Assembly: GCF_001612745.1 (NCBI RefSeq)
Contig: NZ_BDBA01000041.1
Location: 1-64,000 of the forward strand
Direction of reading: 5' to 3'
From: Nocardia amamiensis NBRC 102102
GTDB taxonomy: Bacteria > Actinomycetota > Actinomycetes > Mycobacteriales > Mycobacteriaceae
Length of the DNA: 64,000 nucleotides
Position numbers and translations under genes: made by a program. This document shows positions 26,189 through 34,432 of this stretch, piece by piece. Numbering within the stretch: the stretch's first letter is position 1; every line of letters starts with the position of its first letter. The notes beneath the pieces are model-generated. The model ran no database searches. It had not been told where the DNA came from and worked only from the letters and a program-made list of their open reading frames with translations.

Positions 26189-26614
26189 GTGATGTTTTTG
26201 CTCGGCCCCAGCTTTATCGAAGCGTCGGCGCGCAGGACTTTGAATCGCCTACACCAGACGCACGGAGCGCCCGCGGCCGCGGCGGCCGCGCTGCTGCCCG
26301 CGCTTTCGGCGGTCCTTGATCAGCATGCTGCCGCAGTTCGCGACATCCTCCGGCACGGCGTGGCGGATTCGTCGGACGTGCCTCCCACCGTGCTGCTCGC
26401 GGGTTACGCGCGCGGATTGCTCGACCAGGTGCGCGCGGACCGTGCTGCTGAACGCGGCGGTAACCGCTTGCCGGACGCGCCCGGGACGGAACGCAAGGTG
26501 CCGCAGGATATCCACGAGTGGGCCGAGGCGGACTGGATCCATCTGCGCCTGGCCGGGGTGTGCCTGCACGGCATGCGCAACCCCACCGAGCTCGCGCTGC
26601 CGCAACTGCACTGA
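26189..26614 (+). CDS. Small helical hypothetical protein (DUF6401-like)
   Basis: 141 residues, GTG at 26189 directly followed by ATG 26192. The Ala-rich helical N-terminus (SARRTLNRLHQTHGAP ... LLPALSAVLDQHAAAVRDIL) and the end EWAEADWIHLRLAGVCLHGM resemble actinobacterial DUF6401 proteins, a family of unknown role. Confidence in the family is moderate, since I rely on the tail motif. It converges on the mechanosensitive-type gene, with a hairpin between. Confidence 0.6.
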   Translation: MMFLLGPSFIEASARRTLNRLHQTHGAPAAAAAALLPALSAVLDQHAAAVRDILRHGVADSSDVPPTVLLAGYARGLLDQVRADRAAERGGNRLPDAPGTERKVPQDIHEWAEADWIHLRLAGVCLHGMRNPTELALPQLH

Positions 26615-26631
26615 GCGAGTTGCCGCAGCCG

Positions 26632-26663
26632 AGCGCGTCCGCCGTGCCTACGACGGACGCGCT
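26632..26663. terminator. Bidirectional terminator hairpin
   Basis: AGCGCGTCCG (26632-26641) pairs perfectly with CGGACGCGCT (26654-26663), with an inner CGT/ACG extension, between the ends of two convergent genes. Confidence 0.75.
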
Positions 26664-26684
26664 GTCCACCCAGCGGACCTGGAC

Positions 26685-27845
26685 CTACCGCTCGTCGCCT
26701 TCATCGCGGTAACCCCGGTACCCGCCGGGCTGCGGGCGGCCCCCGCCCGGGGTCGGCTCACGGCCGGGCTCCGGGTAACTTTCGCCGGGCGCCGCACCCT
26801 GACCAGGCTGCCCGTAACCTCTGCCGGGCGTCCCACCCTGACCTGACTGCGGGTAGGCCCTACCAGGAGTCCCACCCTGACCAGGCTGCCCGTAACCTCC
26901 GCTGGGCGTCCCACCCTGACCTGACTGCGGATAAGCCCCACCAGGGGTTGCGCCCTGCCCTGGCTGCTGCCGCACGCCGCGGGTGCCAGGTTCTTGCCAT
27001 TGCTGCCCCTGCGCGGCCTCCTGTGGGGGCCCACCAACGGGTTGCTGTTCCCATTCCCCTTCGCCGGCGACGGGCTGCCGGCCGCGCGCTGCCTGCTGAT
27101 CCACCATCATCTGTTCGCGGGCGGCGTCCTCACGGCCACGGCGGTAGGCCTCGGCATGTCCCCTGGCCGTCGGAATCTCGTGCTCCAGGTCGCTGATCCA
27201 GCGCTCCCAGCGCTCCTGCATCGGGCGGATCATGCCGCCACCGACGCCGACGACCAGGATGCCGCCGACGGTCGCGAGCACCGCGACGAGAACCGGCACG
27301 GTAACCGCCGTGGCGACCCCGATCTGGTTCAGCGCCGCCACGATGCCGATGGCCCAGATGGCCACCGCCGCCAGCCGGGCGAGCATCGGGCCATAGGACA
27401 GGCCGCCGAGCGTGTTGCCGACCATTTCGCGCACCGCGTGCGCGATCGCACCCGCGACCACCACGATGACGATCGCGACCGCCAGCCTCGGCAGCCACGC
27501 GACGATGCCGGCGATCACGTCACTGACCGGGTTCGGGCCGAAGACACCGAAGCCGATTTGCAAGGCGATCAGCAGAACCGCGTAGTACGCAAGCCTCGCC
27601 AGGATGTCGGAGGCGTCGTATTTACTCCGCTCGAGCATTCGCCGTACCCCGCCGCGCTCGACGGCCCGGTCGAACCCGACCCGCTCCAGCACTTTGTCGA
27701 CGATCTTCTCCACCGCCTTCGCGATGAGCCAGCCGATGAGCAGGATGACGAGGAAGCCGACCAGCTTGGGTACGAACGTGGCAATGGACGACCACGCGTC
27801 GGAGAACCCCTCCTGAAAATCGATAGCCAGACTAGAGGTGTGCAT
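26685..27845 (-). CDS. CmpX/mechanosensitive-channel-like membrane protein with repetitive Gln/Pro/Gly tail
   Basis: 386 residues. The membrane part (about 1-205) has five transmembrane helices and two copies of the conserved TM-helix unit found in CmpX-like proteins (VPKLVGFLVILLIGWLIAKAVEKI; WLPRLAVAIVIVVVAGAIAHAV). The tail from about 240 is Gln/Gly/Pro-rich with 13-residue repeats of the form GQGGTPGxxYPQS/GYGQP. The ATG at 27845 is preceded by GAAGGG at about 6 nt; another ATG at 27851 sits too close to it. Relatives influence envelope or osmotic stress responses. Confidence 0.8.
   Translation of the reverse strand: MHTSSLAIDFQEGFSDAWSSIATFVPKLVGFLVILLIGWLIAKAVEKIVDKVLERVGFDRAVERGGVRRMLERSKYDASDILARLAYYAVLLIALQIGFGVFGPNPVSDVIAGIVAWLPRLAVAIVIVVVAGAIAHAVREMVGNTLGGLSYGPMLARLAAVAIWAIGIVAALNQIGVATAVTVPVLVAVLATVGGILVVGVGGGMIRPMQERWERWISDLEHEIPTARGHAEAYRRGREDAAREQMMVDQQAARGRQPVAGEGEWEQQPVGGPPQEAAQGQQWQEPGTRGVRQQPGQGATPGGAYPQSGQGGTPSGGYGQPGQGGTPGRAYPQSGQGGTPGRGYGQPGQGAAPGESYPEPGREPTPGGGRPQPGGYRGYRDEGDER
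26795..26950 (-). repeat. Two 78-bp tandem repeats in the tail of the CmpX-like gene
   Basis: Units 26795-26872 and 26873-26950 are nearly identical, and each is built from two related 39-bp halves encoding 13 residues. This is a length-variable coding repeat. Confidence 0.8.
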
Positions 27846-28307
27846 CTCCATCCCTTCGCTGTGCGATGGCACCGCGGCTATTTGCCACGGCTGTATCCAG
27901 CCCGGCTATACCCCTGGAATAACCTCCGAATCCCATATTTGCGGATAGATTGCCATTCTATTTTTCGATCTTGTCGTACGGTTCGATGCAACCAATGCGC
28001 GATCACCGAATTCCTGGCTCCCGCATGCCTGGAACTTGATTCCGCTTCGTGCGCAGGAAATTGACAGCACCATGCCCTGCCGGGCAGACTCCGTGCCGAC
28101 CTACTTCGCAAGCTGGATCAGGGGCCTCGCACATCTCGCGGCCCGTGCGAAGATCGCCCGCCGTACGAAGCTGAGCTGACAAGGGGAGCGCTCACGGCGT
28201 GAGGGTCGCCATGGGTAAGGCATTGTTACGTTTTGTCATTTCGGTGCCATGTGGGCGTCACCGGCACGCCAAGGGCGGTGCTCAAGCTTATAAGGAGGAC
28301 CCGGCAT
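27846..28307. other. Intergenic region with AT-rich patch and toxin-like fragment
   Basis: About 460 bp upstream of the CmpX-like gene. The patch 27890-28010 is clearly AT-rich for this genome. Besides the toxin-like fragment at 28072-28179, I see no gene. Confidence 0.5.
28072..28179 (+). pseudogene. Fragment resembling the N-terminus of a RelE/HigB-type toxin
   Basis: A 35-codon frame whose translation contains PTYFASWIRGLAHLAARAKIARR. Its spacing of Phe, Trp, Gly-Leu and an Ala-Lys-Ile helix resembles the opening of RelE/HigB toxins (pattern EFxxWLxGLxDxxAxAKIxxR). It stops before the catalytic half, and no continuation is visible in other frames. No antitoxin gene follows. The call rests on pattern recognition over a short stretch. 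Confidence 0.4.
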
Positions 28308-28373
28308 ATGGGCGATGCCTCCACCGCCACTCCATCGGAGGTGCACGATGCACACGTTGACAATCGACCGTAG
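28308..28373 (+). CDS. Possible 21-residue leader peptide upstream of the DUF4254 gene
   Basis: ATG 28308 follows a strong AAGGAGG at 9 nt and encodes MGDASTATPSEVHDAHVDNR plus Pro. It overlaps a second small frame. The strong ribosome site is the main evidence. It may be a translated leader or simply a site for the second frame. Confidence 0.3.
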   Translation: MGDASTATPSEVHDAHVDNRP

Positions 28374-28425
28374 CGCACGGTGGTCGGTTCCGAATGCACT
28401 GGGAGCCAGCCATGTTCGTGCGTGA
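28348..28425 (+). CDS. Possible 25-residue peptide overlapping the DUF4254 start
   Basis: ATG 28348 has GGAGGT 6 nt upstream. The peptide begins MHTLTIDRSARWSVPNALG and ends 14 nt inside the DUF4254 gene, so its translation would be coupled to that gene. Unknown function, low-moderate support. Confidence 0.35.
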   Translation: MHTLTIDRSARWSVPNALGASHVRA

Positions 28426-28894
28426 CAACCACCTGCCGCGGCACCCGCGCGGCGTCGTCCGCCCATTGCCGGATCAGCGCGAACTCGTCGCCGCCTTCGG
28501 CGGGCATTCGAACGACTCGGACGACGACCACCCCCTGCTCGCCTGGGCAACGACACTGGCAACGCTGCACCGGCAGCGGCACGCCGATCCGCTAGCTGCC
28601 GCCGGAATCGACTGCCGCCGTTCGGAATTGGTCGCCACCATCGACGCGTGGGTGATCGGCCAGCTCCCCCGCAAGCGCTCGACCGACCATCTGCGCGCGG
28701 AATCTCTCGGCGCCACAGTCGATCGCATGGCCGCGGCCCACGTGCACGCCAGCCACCTGCTGCACACCGCCGAAAAGGTCTCCGACGCCAGGGTGCACGC
28801 CGCCTGGTACCGGCTGGCTCTACTCGCCGACGAATGGACCGACCTGATCACCGGCGGGGTGCGGGAAACGGTGCGGAGCAGACGACCGGCTTAG
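28412..28894 (+). CDS. DUF4254 domain protein
   Basis: 160 residues. DUF4254 pattern: LPDQRELVAAFGG near the start, HPLLAWATTLATLHRQRH, IDAWVIGQLP, HLRAESLGATVDRMAAAHVHA, and ARVHAAWYRLALLADEWTDLI near the end. ATG 28412 has GGGAG 6 nt upstream and is preferred over the ATG at 28394. This family is of unknown function and expanded in Nocardia; another member, fused to an ATPase-like domain, is at 9693. Two small frames with good ribosome sites precede it. Confidence 0.82.
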   Translation: MFVRDNHLPRHPRGVVRPLPDQRELVAAFGGHSNDSDDDHPLLAWATTLATLHRQRHADPLAAAGIDCRRSELVATIDAWVIGQLPRKRSTDHLRAESLGATVDRMAAAHVHASHLLHTAEKVSDARVHAAWYRLALLADEWTDLITGGVRETVRSRRPA

Positions 28895-28944
28895 GCCAAC
28901 TCCACAGCCGAAAGTCACCGCCCTGCACAGGGCGCTCGGGATGC

Positions 28945-28974
28945 CCGGCCGCGATATTGGCGAAGCGCGGCCGG
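28945..28974. terminator. Hairpin between the DUF4254 gene and cbs
   Basis: CCGGCCGCG (28945-28953) pairs perfectly with CGCGGCCGG (28966-28974) between convergent genes. Confidence 0.7.
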
Positions 28975-28993
28975 TGCACCCCGGGTTTCTCGG

Positions 28994-30382
28994 TTACTTT
29001 CCGATGTGGCCGGTGCTGAGGAAGCCGAGCAGGTCGTGGCGGGTGATGACGCCGACGGGCTTGCCGTCCTCGACCACCATGAGGGCATCGGTGTCCGAGA
29101 GCGCCTTGGTCGCGGCGGAGATGGGCTCGCCCGAGCCGATCAGCGGGAACGAGGGGCTCATGTGCTTGGCCACCGAATCGGTCAGGTGCGCCCGGCCTTC
29201 GAAGACCGCCGACAGCAGATCGCGCTCGGACACGCTGCCCGCCACCTCGCCCGCCATCACGGGTGGCTCGGCGCCGACCACCGGCATCTGGGACACGCCG
29301 TACTCGCGCAGGATCTCGATGGCGTCGCGCAGCGTCTCGGACGGATGGGTGTGCACCAGGTCGGGCAGCTCGCCGGACTTGCCGCGCAGCACGTCGCCGA
29401 CCAAGGGCTCTTCGGTGCCGTCCAGCCGTTCGCGGAGGAAGCCGTAGGAGCTCATCCACTCGTCGTTGAAGATCTTCGACAGGTAGCCGCGCCCGCCGTC
29501 GGGCAGCAGCACCACCACCAGCGCGTCCGGATCACGCCGCGCCACCTCGATGGCGGCGACCACCGCCATGCCGCAGGAACCGCCGACCAGCAGGCCCTCC
29601 TCGCGGGCCAGCCTGCGCGTCATCTCGAAGGAGTCCGCGTCGGAAACCGCGATGATCTCGTCCGGCACCGCGGGGTCGTAGGCGGACGGCCAGAAGTCCT
29701 CGCCGACGCCCTCGACCAGGTACGGCCGCCCGCTGCCGCCGGAGTACACCGAGCCCTCCGGATCGGCGCCGATGATCTGCACCTTCCCGCCGGAGACCTC
29801 CTTGAGATAGCGGCCGGTGCCGGTGATCGTGCCGCCGGTGCCGACGCCCGCCACGAAGTGGGTGACCTTGCCGTCGGTGTCGCGCCAGATCTCCGGACCG
29901 GTGGTCTCGTAGTGGCTGTCCGGGCCGCCCGGGTTGGAGTACTGGTCGGGCTTCCACGCACCGTCGATCTCGCGGACCAGCCGGTCGGAGACGCTGTAGT
30001 AGCTGTTCGGGTGGTCCGGCGGAACGGCGGTCGGGCAGACCACGACATCGGCGCCGTAGGCGCGCAGCACGTTGCGCTTGTCCTCGCTGACCTTGTCCGG
30101 GCAGACGAACACGCACTTGTAGCCGCGCTGCTGTGCGACCAGCGCGAGTCCGACACCGGTGTTCCCGGATGTCGGCTCGACGATGGTGCCGCCAGGGCGC
30201 AGCTGCCCGGACTTCTCGGCGGCGTCGATCATCTTCACCGCGATCCGGTCCTTGGCGCTGCCGCCCGGATTGAGGTATTCGATCTTGGCAGCCACCAGGC
30301 CCGCGTTCGGTCCAACGACCGAGTTCAACCGGACCAGCGGCGTGTTGCCGATGAGATCCACGACATGATCCGCGATGCGCAT
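28994..30382 (-). CDS. cbs: Cystathionine beta-synthase
   Basis: 462 residues. A PLP enzyme joining serine and homocysteine to cystathionine (reverse transsulfuration). PLP lysine K44 in NPGGSAKDR; phosphate loop GTGGTITG; EPTSGNTGVGLA. Two CBS domains form the C-terminus (about 335-460), ending in GVITRHDLLGFLS, and could sense adenosyl ligands as in other CBS enzymes. ATG 30382 (MRIADHV) matches the mycobacterial start; ATG 30391 and an upstream frame to 30424 are less likely. No heme-binding N-terminus, as usual for bacteria. Confidence 0.96.
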   Translation of the reverse strand: MRIADHVVDLIGNTPLVRLNSVVGPNAGLVAAKIEYLNPGGSAKDRIAVKMIDAAEKSGQLRPGGTIVEPTSGNTGVGLALVAQQRGYKCVFVCPDKVSEDKRNVLRAYGADVVVCPTAVPPDHPNSYYSVSDRLVREIDGAWKPDQYSNPGGPDSHYETTGPEIWRDTDGKVTHFVAGVGTGGTITGTGRYLKEVSGGKVQIIGADPEGSVYSGGSGRPYLVEGVGEDFWPSAYDPAVPDEIIAVSDADSFEMTRRLAREEGLLVGGSCGMAVVAAIEVARRDPDALVVVLLPDGGRGYLSKIFNDEWMSSYGFLRERLDGTEEPLVGDVLRGKSGELPDLVHTHPSETLRDAIEILREYGVSQMPVVGAEPPVMAGEVAGSVSERDLLSAVFEGRAHLTDSVAKHMSPSFPLIGSGEPISAATKALSDTDALMVVEDGKPVGVITRHDLLGFLSTGHIGK

Positions 30383-30485
30383 GGACCCCATCGTTGCAGA
30401 CGCACTAGCTGTGAGTTCGCGCACGCCGGACGCAACCTCCTCCGGCTACCGGCAAACCTGCCCTCGCGCCCTTAGGATCGCTGCC

Positions 30486-30947
30486 ATGAGGCAGCCGAAC
30501 ATCGCCCGCGCCGCAGCGATTCTGGCCGGATCGGCGATGGCTCTAGTGATCGGATCCGGCGCGCACGCGAACGCCGCGACCGTCGAATTCCCCGACGTGC
30601 CCACGCTGGCGCACGGTGGTCTGTGCTGGACCACCATCCGCACCTGGGCCGACACCAGTCCCGATTGGCCGGGCCGCGCCGTTCTCAACGTCCGCGCGCT
30701 GCCCGTGTCGGGCATCGGGCCTGGTCGCCACCCATTCGCACCGCTGTGTGAGGTGCGCACGACCGTCGCCTGGCGCAACGTCACCACGGGCGCGACCGGC
30801 AGCTACGACAACACGGTGGTCACCGGTATCTACGGCAGCATCCAGTACGCGCTGTTCCAGGACACCGGGCCGGGCTTGGTCGAGGTCACCATCTCCACCG
30901 ATGCGGCAGGCGTCCCCGCGCGCGGCTCCTTCGTTGTGCCTGGCTGA
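30486..30947 (+). CDS. Secreted hypothetical protein
   Basis: 153 residues with a signal peptide (MRQPNIARAAAILAGSAMA..., cleavage near ANAAT). The mature part is about 125 residues, apparently beta-rich, with two cysteines (GGLCWTT, LCEVRTT) that could form a disulfide. I do not recognise a family. ATG 30486 is required for the signal peptide. Its stop codon lies inside a short tandem repeat (30936-30989). Confidence 0.7.
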   Translation: MRQPNIARAAAILAGSAMALVIGSGAHANAATVEFPDVPTLAHGGLCWTTIRTWADTSPDWPGRAVLNVRALPVSGIGPGRHPFAPLCEVRTTVAWRNVTTGATGSYDNTVVTGIYGSIQYALFQDTGPGLVEVTISTDAAGVPARGSFVVPG

Positions 30948-30989
30948 GCCGTAGTGCCTGGCTGAGCCGTGACGCCGGGCTGAGCCGTA
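30936..30989 (+). repeat. Three 18-bp tandem repeats spanning a stop codon
   Basis: Units 30936-30953, 30954-30971 and 30972-30989 share GCCTGGCTGAGCCGT with small changes in the third. The unit length is a multiple of three, so every copy carries an in-phase TGA. The gene's stop is the first of these. Confidence 0.8.
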
Positions 30990-31084
30990 TAGCGCGAGTC
31001 GGGACCGAGCGGGGGTTTCGCAGCTCAAACGCAATATCCAGGCCCAACGCCTGGTTTCGAGCGAAGCGAGACCGAGCATTCACC

Positions 31085-31179
31085 GTTCGCGGCCCGGCTC
31101 ACGTCCGAGCGGCCGACGCGTCCGCGACGCAGTCGCCAGCGGCGGTCGCTCGGACGCGAGCCACAGGTGGGCCGCGAAC
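31085..31179. repeat. Long imperfect inverted repeat, MITE-like or structured RNA
   Basis: Outer arms GTTCGCGGCCC (31085-31095) and GGGCCGCGAAC (31169-31179) pair perfectly. After a bulge, inner arms CTCACGTCCGAGCG (31098-31111) and CGCTCGGACGCGAG (31147-31160) pair with one mismatch, leaving a loop of about 35 nt. Two further hairpins flank it: CCAGGC/GCCTGG (31038-31054) and GCAGCGCC/GGCGCTGC (31182-31200). The 292-bp gap has no gene. Confidence 0.75.
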
Positions 31180-31239
31180 ACGCAGCGCCGCAGGCGCTGC
31201 CGAACAACACCATCGGCGGGATTTCGTAAAATTCCTGGC

Positions 31240-32127
31240 GTGAGCGCACCTCGATTCCGCTGGCGGATGGCGACGATGACCGGTGCCGCGGCCGTGCTTG
31301 CCGGTTCGGGCGCGGGCACCGCGTGGTGGGCGACCTATCGCCTGCTCATGGCGCAAGCGGGCGCCGCGCGCGGCGTGATCGGCCGGGACACCTCGAAACC
31401 GCCGGAGGCCGACGGCATCTACACCCCGGGCTGCGCAGAGCCCGAGCCGTGGCGTACCGGCAAACACGCCGACCTGCACCTGATGATCTTCGGCGACTCC
31501 ACCGCGGCGGGCGTCGGCTGCCTGGTGGCCGACGACGTGCCGGGTGTTCGGCTGGCCCGCGGTCTCGCCGACGCGACCGGGCAGCGGATCCGGCTGAGCA
31601 CCAAGGCGATCTCCGGCGCCACTTCCAAGGGACTGTCCGGTCAGGTGGACGCGATGTTCGTCGCGGGTCCGCCGCCGGACGCCGCGGTCATCCTCATCGG
31701 CGCCAACGACGTCACGAAGAAGCACTCGATCCGCGCCTCCGCGCGCAGGCTCGCCGCGGCGGTTGCCCGGCTGCGCCGCGCCGACGCGGTGGTGGTGGTC
31801 GGCACCTGCCCGAACCTGGGCACGGTGACCGCGATCCCACAGCCGCTGCGGACCGTGGTGCACAACTGGAGCGTCCGCTTGGCCAGAGCACAGCACGTGG
31901 CGACGACCGTCGCGGGCGGGCATTCGGTGCGGATGGGGTATCTGCTCGCCCCGGAATTCCGCGCCGCGCCGGAACTGCTGTTCTCCGCCGACGGATTCCA
32001 TCCGTCGGCCGCGGGATACGAACTCGCCGCTGCGCAACTGCTTCCGGCGCTGATCGACGCACTGGACCGAACATCCGCTTCCCGTTCTCCGCGGCGGGAC
32101 GTAAATTCGATACGAACCCGCGAGTAA
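31240..32127 (+). CDS. SGNH/GDSL-type hydrolase, membrane-anchored (Rv1075c-like)
   Basis: 295 residues, GTG start. An N-terminal hydrophobic anchor or signal (about 10-38) is followed by the SGNH fold: block I IFGDSTAAGVG (catalytic Ser), block III IGANDVT, block V DGFHPSAAGY (catalytic Asp/His). The mycobacterial relative is a cell-envelope esterase; a short-chain acyl ester substrate is likely but not proven. The thiolase gene starts 43 nt downstream on the same strand, matching the mycobacterial order. Confidence 0.9.
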   Translation: MSAPRFRWRMATMTGAAAVLAGSGAGTAWWATYRLLMAQAGAARGVIGRDTSKPPEADGIYTPGCAEPEPWRTGKHADLHLMIFGDSTAAGVGCLVADDVPGVRLARGLADATGQRIRLSTKAISGATSKGLSGQVDAMFVAGPPPDAAVILIGANDVTKKHSIRASARRLAAAVARLRRADAVVVVGTCPNLGTVTAIPQPLRTVVHNWSVRLARAQHVATTVAGGHSVRMGYLLAPEFRAAPELLFSADGFHPSAAGYELAAAQLLPALIDALDRTSASRSPRRDVNSIRTRE

Positions 32128-32170
32128 GTACAAAAAGGGTTCGCCACAACCGTCCGACAAAGGAGTCCTC

Positions 32171-33391
32171 ATGCCTGAGGCCGTCATCGTTTCGACCGCA
32201 CGCTCCCCGATCGGCCGGGCCCGCAAGGGTTCGCTGGTCGACCTGCGGCCCGACGATCTGACCACGCAGATTGTGCGGGCAGCGCTCGACAAGGTGCCTG
32301 CCCTGGACCCGGCCCAGATCGACGACCTGATCCTCGGGTGCGGTTCGCCCGGAGGTGAGCAGGGCTTCAACATCGCCCGCATCGTCGCCGTGCAGCTCGG
32401 CTACGACTTCGTGCCCGGCACCACCGTGCACCGCTACTGCGCGTCGTCGCTGCAGTCCACCCGGATGGCGTTCCACGCGATCAAAGCGGGCGAGGGCGAC
32501 GTATTCATCTCCGCGGGCGTGGAGACCGTCTCCCGCTACGTGAACGGTTCCGCCGACAGCTGGCCGAACACGCAGAACCCCCTGTTCACCGCGGCACAGG
32601 AGCGCACCGCCAAGACCGCCGAGGGCGGCGCTGGCATCTGGCACGACCCGCGTGAGGGCGGCTTGCTTCCCGACGCCTACATCGCGATGGGCCAGACCGC
32701 CGAGAATGTCGCCTCGTTCACCGGCATCACCCGCGAGGAGCAGGACCGCTGGGGCGTGCGCTCGCAGAACCGGGCGGAAGAGGCGATCAAGAACGGCTTC
32801 TTCGAGCGCGAGATCACGCCGGTGACGCTGCCGGACGGCACAGTGGTCAGCACGGACGACGGCCCGCGCGCCGGCGTCACCTACGAGGCGGTCGCCGGGC
32901 TGAAGCCGGTGTTCCGTCCGGACGGCACCGTCACCGCGGGCAACTGCTGCCCGTTGAACGACGGCGCGGCGGCGCTGGTCATCATGAGCGACACCAAGGC
33001 CAAGGAGCTGGGGCTGACCCCGCTGGCGCGCATCGTGTCCACGGGCGTGTCCGGGCTGTCGCCGGAGATCATGGGGCTCGGCCCGATCGAGGCGTGCAAG
33101 CGCGCGCTCGCGCTGGCGGGCAAGACCATCGATGACATCGACCTGGTCGAGATCAACGAGGCGTTCGCGGTGCAGGTGCTCGGCTCCGCCCGGGAGCTGA
33201 AGATCGACGAGGACAAGCTGAACGTCTCCGGCGGCGCGATCGCGCTGGGCCACCCGTTCGGCATGACGGGCGCGCGGATCACCACCACGCTGCTCAACAA
33301 CCTGCAGACCTACGACAAGCAGTTCGGTCTGGAGACCATGTGCGTCGGCGGCGGCCAGGGCATGGCAATGGTCATCGAACGCCTGAGCTGA
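32171..33391 (+). CDS. Acetyl-CoA C-acyltransferase (thiolase, FadA3-like)
   Basis: 406 residues. Cleaves 3-ketoacyl-CoA with CoA in beta-oxidation, or condenses acyl-CoAs. The nucleophile is Cys90 in HRYCASSLQST. Other family blocks: NEAFAVQVL, ALGHPFGMTGAR (His) and CVGGGQGMAM (second catalytic Cys). AAAGGAG lies 6 nt before the ATG. Corresponds in position and length to fadA3 of M. tuberculosis. Closed by a strong terminator. Confidence 0.94.
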   Translation: MPEAVIVSTARSPIGRARKGSLVDLRPDDLTTQIVRAALDKVPALDPAQIDDLILGCGSPGGEQGFNIARIVAVQLGYDFVPGTTVHRYCASSLQSTRMAFHAIKAGEGDVFISAGVETVSRYVNGSADSWPNTQNPLFTAAQERTAKTAEGGAGIWHDPREGGLLPDAYIAMGQTAENVASFTGITREEQDRWGVRSQNRAEEAIKNGFFEREITPVTLPDGTVVSTDDGPRAGVTYEAVAGLKPVFRPDGTVTAGNCCPLNDGAAALVIMSDTKAKELGLTPLARIVSTGVSGLSPEIMGLGPIEACKRALALAGKTIDDIDLVEINEAFAVQVLGSARELKIDEDKLNVSGGAIALGHPFGMTGARITTTLLNNLQTYDKQFGLETMCVGGGQGMAMVIERLS

Positions 33392-33398
33392 GACACGA

Positions 33399-33435
33399 AA
33401 AGGGCGGTCGCCGGATGATCCTGCGACCGCCCTTT
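33399..33435. terminator. Bidirectional terminator after the thiolase gene
   Basis: AAAGGGCGGTCGC (33399-33411) and GCGACCGCCCTTT (33423-33435) form a perfect 13-bp stem with an A-run on one side and a T-run on the other, between convergent genes. Confidence 0.93.
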
Positions 33436-33445
33436 CGCTGTGCGG

Positions 33446-34303
33446 CTAGTCGTTCTGGAAGTAACTCAGCAGTCGCAGGATCTCGATGTAGAGCCAGACC
33501 AGGGTGACGGTGAGACCGAGTGCCACGCCCCAGGCCGCCCGCTCCGGCGCCTGCGCGCGGATCAGCTGATCGGCGGCGTCGAAGTCGAGCAGGAAGCTGA
33601 ACGCGGCGATGGCGATGACCACCAGGCTGAAGACGATCGCCAGCGGGCCGCCGTCACGCAGACCCAGTCCACCGGAGATGAAGAAGCCGGCGATCAGGTT
33701 GCCGAGCATGAGCACCAGGATGCCGATCATGGCGCCGACGATGATCCTGGTGAACCGCGGGGTCACCCGAATGGCGCCGGTCTTGTAGACCACGAGCATG
33801 CCCGCGAAGACACCGAACGTGCCGAGCACCGCCTGCCCGATCAGCGCGCTACCGCCGACTCCGCCGAACTCGATATTGGTGAACATGAACGACAGCGCAC
33901 CGAGGAAAAGACCCTCGGCGACCGCGTAGGACAGCACGAGTACCGGGTTGTCCATCTTGTTCGCGAACGTCGCGATCAGCACCAGCACCAAGCCGACCAG
34001 GCCGCCGACGATCACGAACAGCGGCGCGAGCGACGTGTTCGCGTTGGTGAGGCCGTAGGAGACGATCGCGGACAGCGCGAGCACCGCGAGGGTGATGCCC
34101 GTCTTGGTCACCACGTCGTCGATCGTCATCGCCCTGGTGGTGGGCGGGGCCTGCGGCGGGTAGGGCTGTGGGTGCTGACCGTACGGCTGGCCGTACTGGT
34201 TGCCGAACTGTCCCGCGGTGGTCACACCGGAACCGAAGTTCGCGTATCCACCGCCCTCCTGCCTGGGCAGGTTCCTGAAAACCGGATTGCTCGTGGTACG
34301 CAC
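33446..34303 (-). CDS. Bax inhibitor-1/YccA family membrane protein
   Basis: 285 residues. A Gln/Pro/Tyr-rich cytoplasmic N-terminus (about 1-58) precedes seven transmembrane helices, with the family's features NPVLVLSYAVAEGLFLGALS and the acidic C-terminal pair LDFDAAD. BI-1/YccA proteins are pH-sensitive calcium-leak or stress-related membrane proteins; the bacterial role is not settled. Start ATG with AGGGAAG upstream. Convergent with the thiolase gene. Confidence 0.92.
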   Translation of the reverse strand: MRTTSNPVFRNLPRQEGGGYANFGSGVTTAGQFGNQYGQPYGQHPQPYPPQAPPTTRAMTIDDVVTKTGITLAVLALSAIVSYGLTNANTSLAPLFVIVGGLVGLVLVLIATFANKMDNPVLVLSYAVAEGLFLGALSFMFTNIEFGGVGGSALIGQAVLGTFGVFAGMLVVYKTGAIRVTPRFTRIIVGAMIGILVLMLGNLIAGFFISGGLGLRDGGPLAIVFSLVVIAIAAFSFLLDFDAADQLIRAQAPERAAWGVALGLTVTLVWLYIEILRLLSYFQND

Positions 34304-34432
34304 GGCTTCCCTTTCTGGAGTCGTTGCCGCTGTTCATCGAGGTGGATGCCTCGATATCCAACTGCCTTGTCCAACGTTTGCGATCGGCGGCGAGTTCCCG
34401 GGGGAAGCTCGCCGAGCCAGACAATTCGGACT

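Noticed and set aside
29006..30475. 489-codon plus-strand frame opposite cbs
   Set aside because: Antisense shadow of cbs with no ribosome site and no motif.
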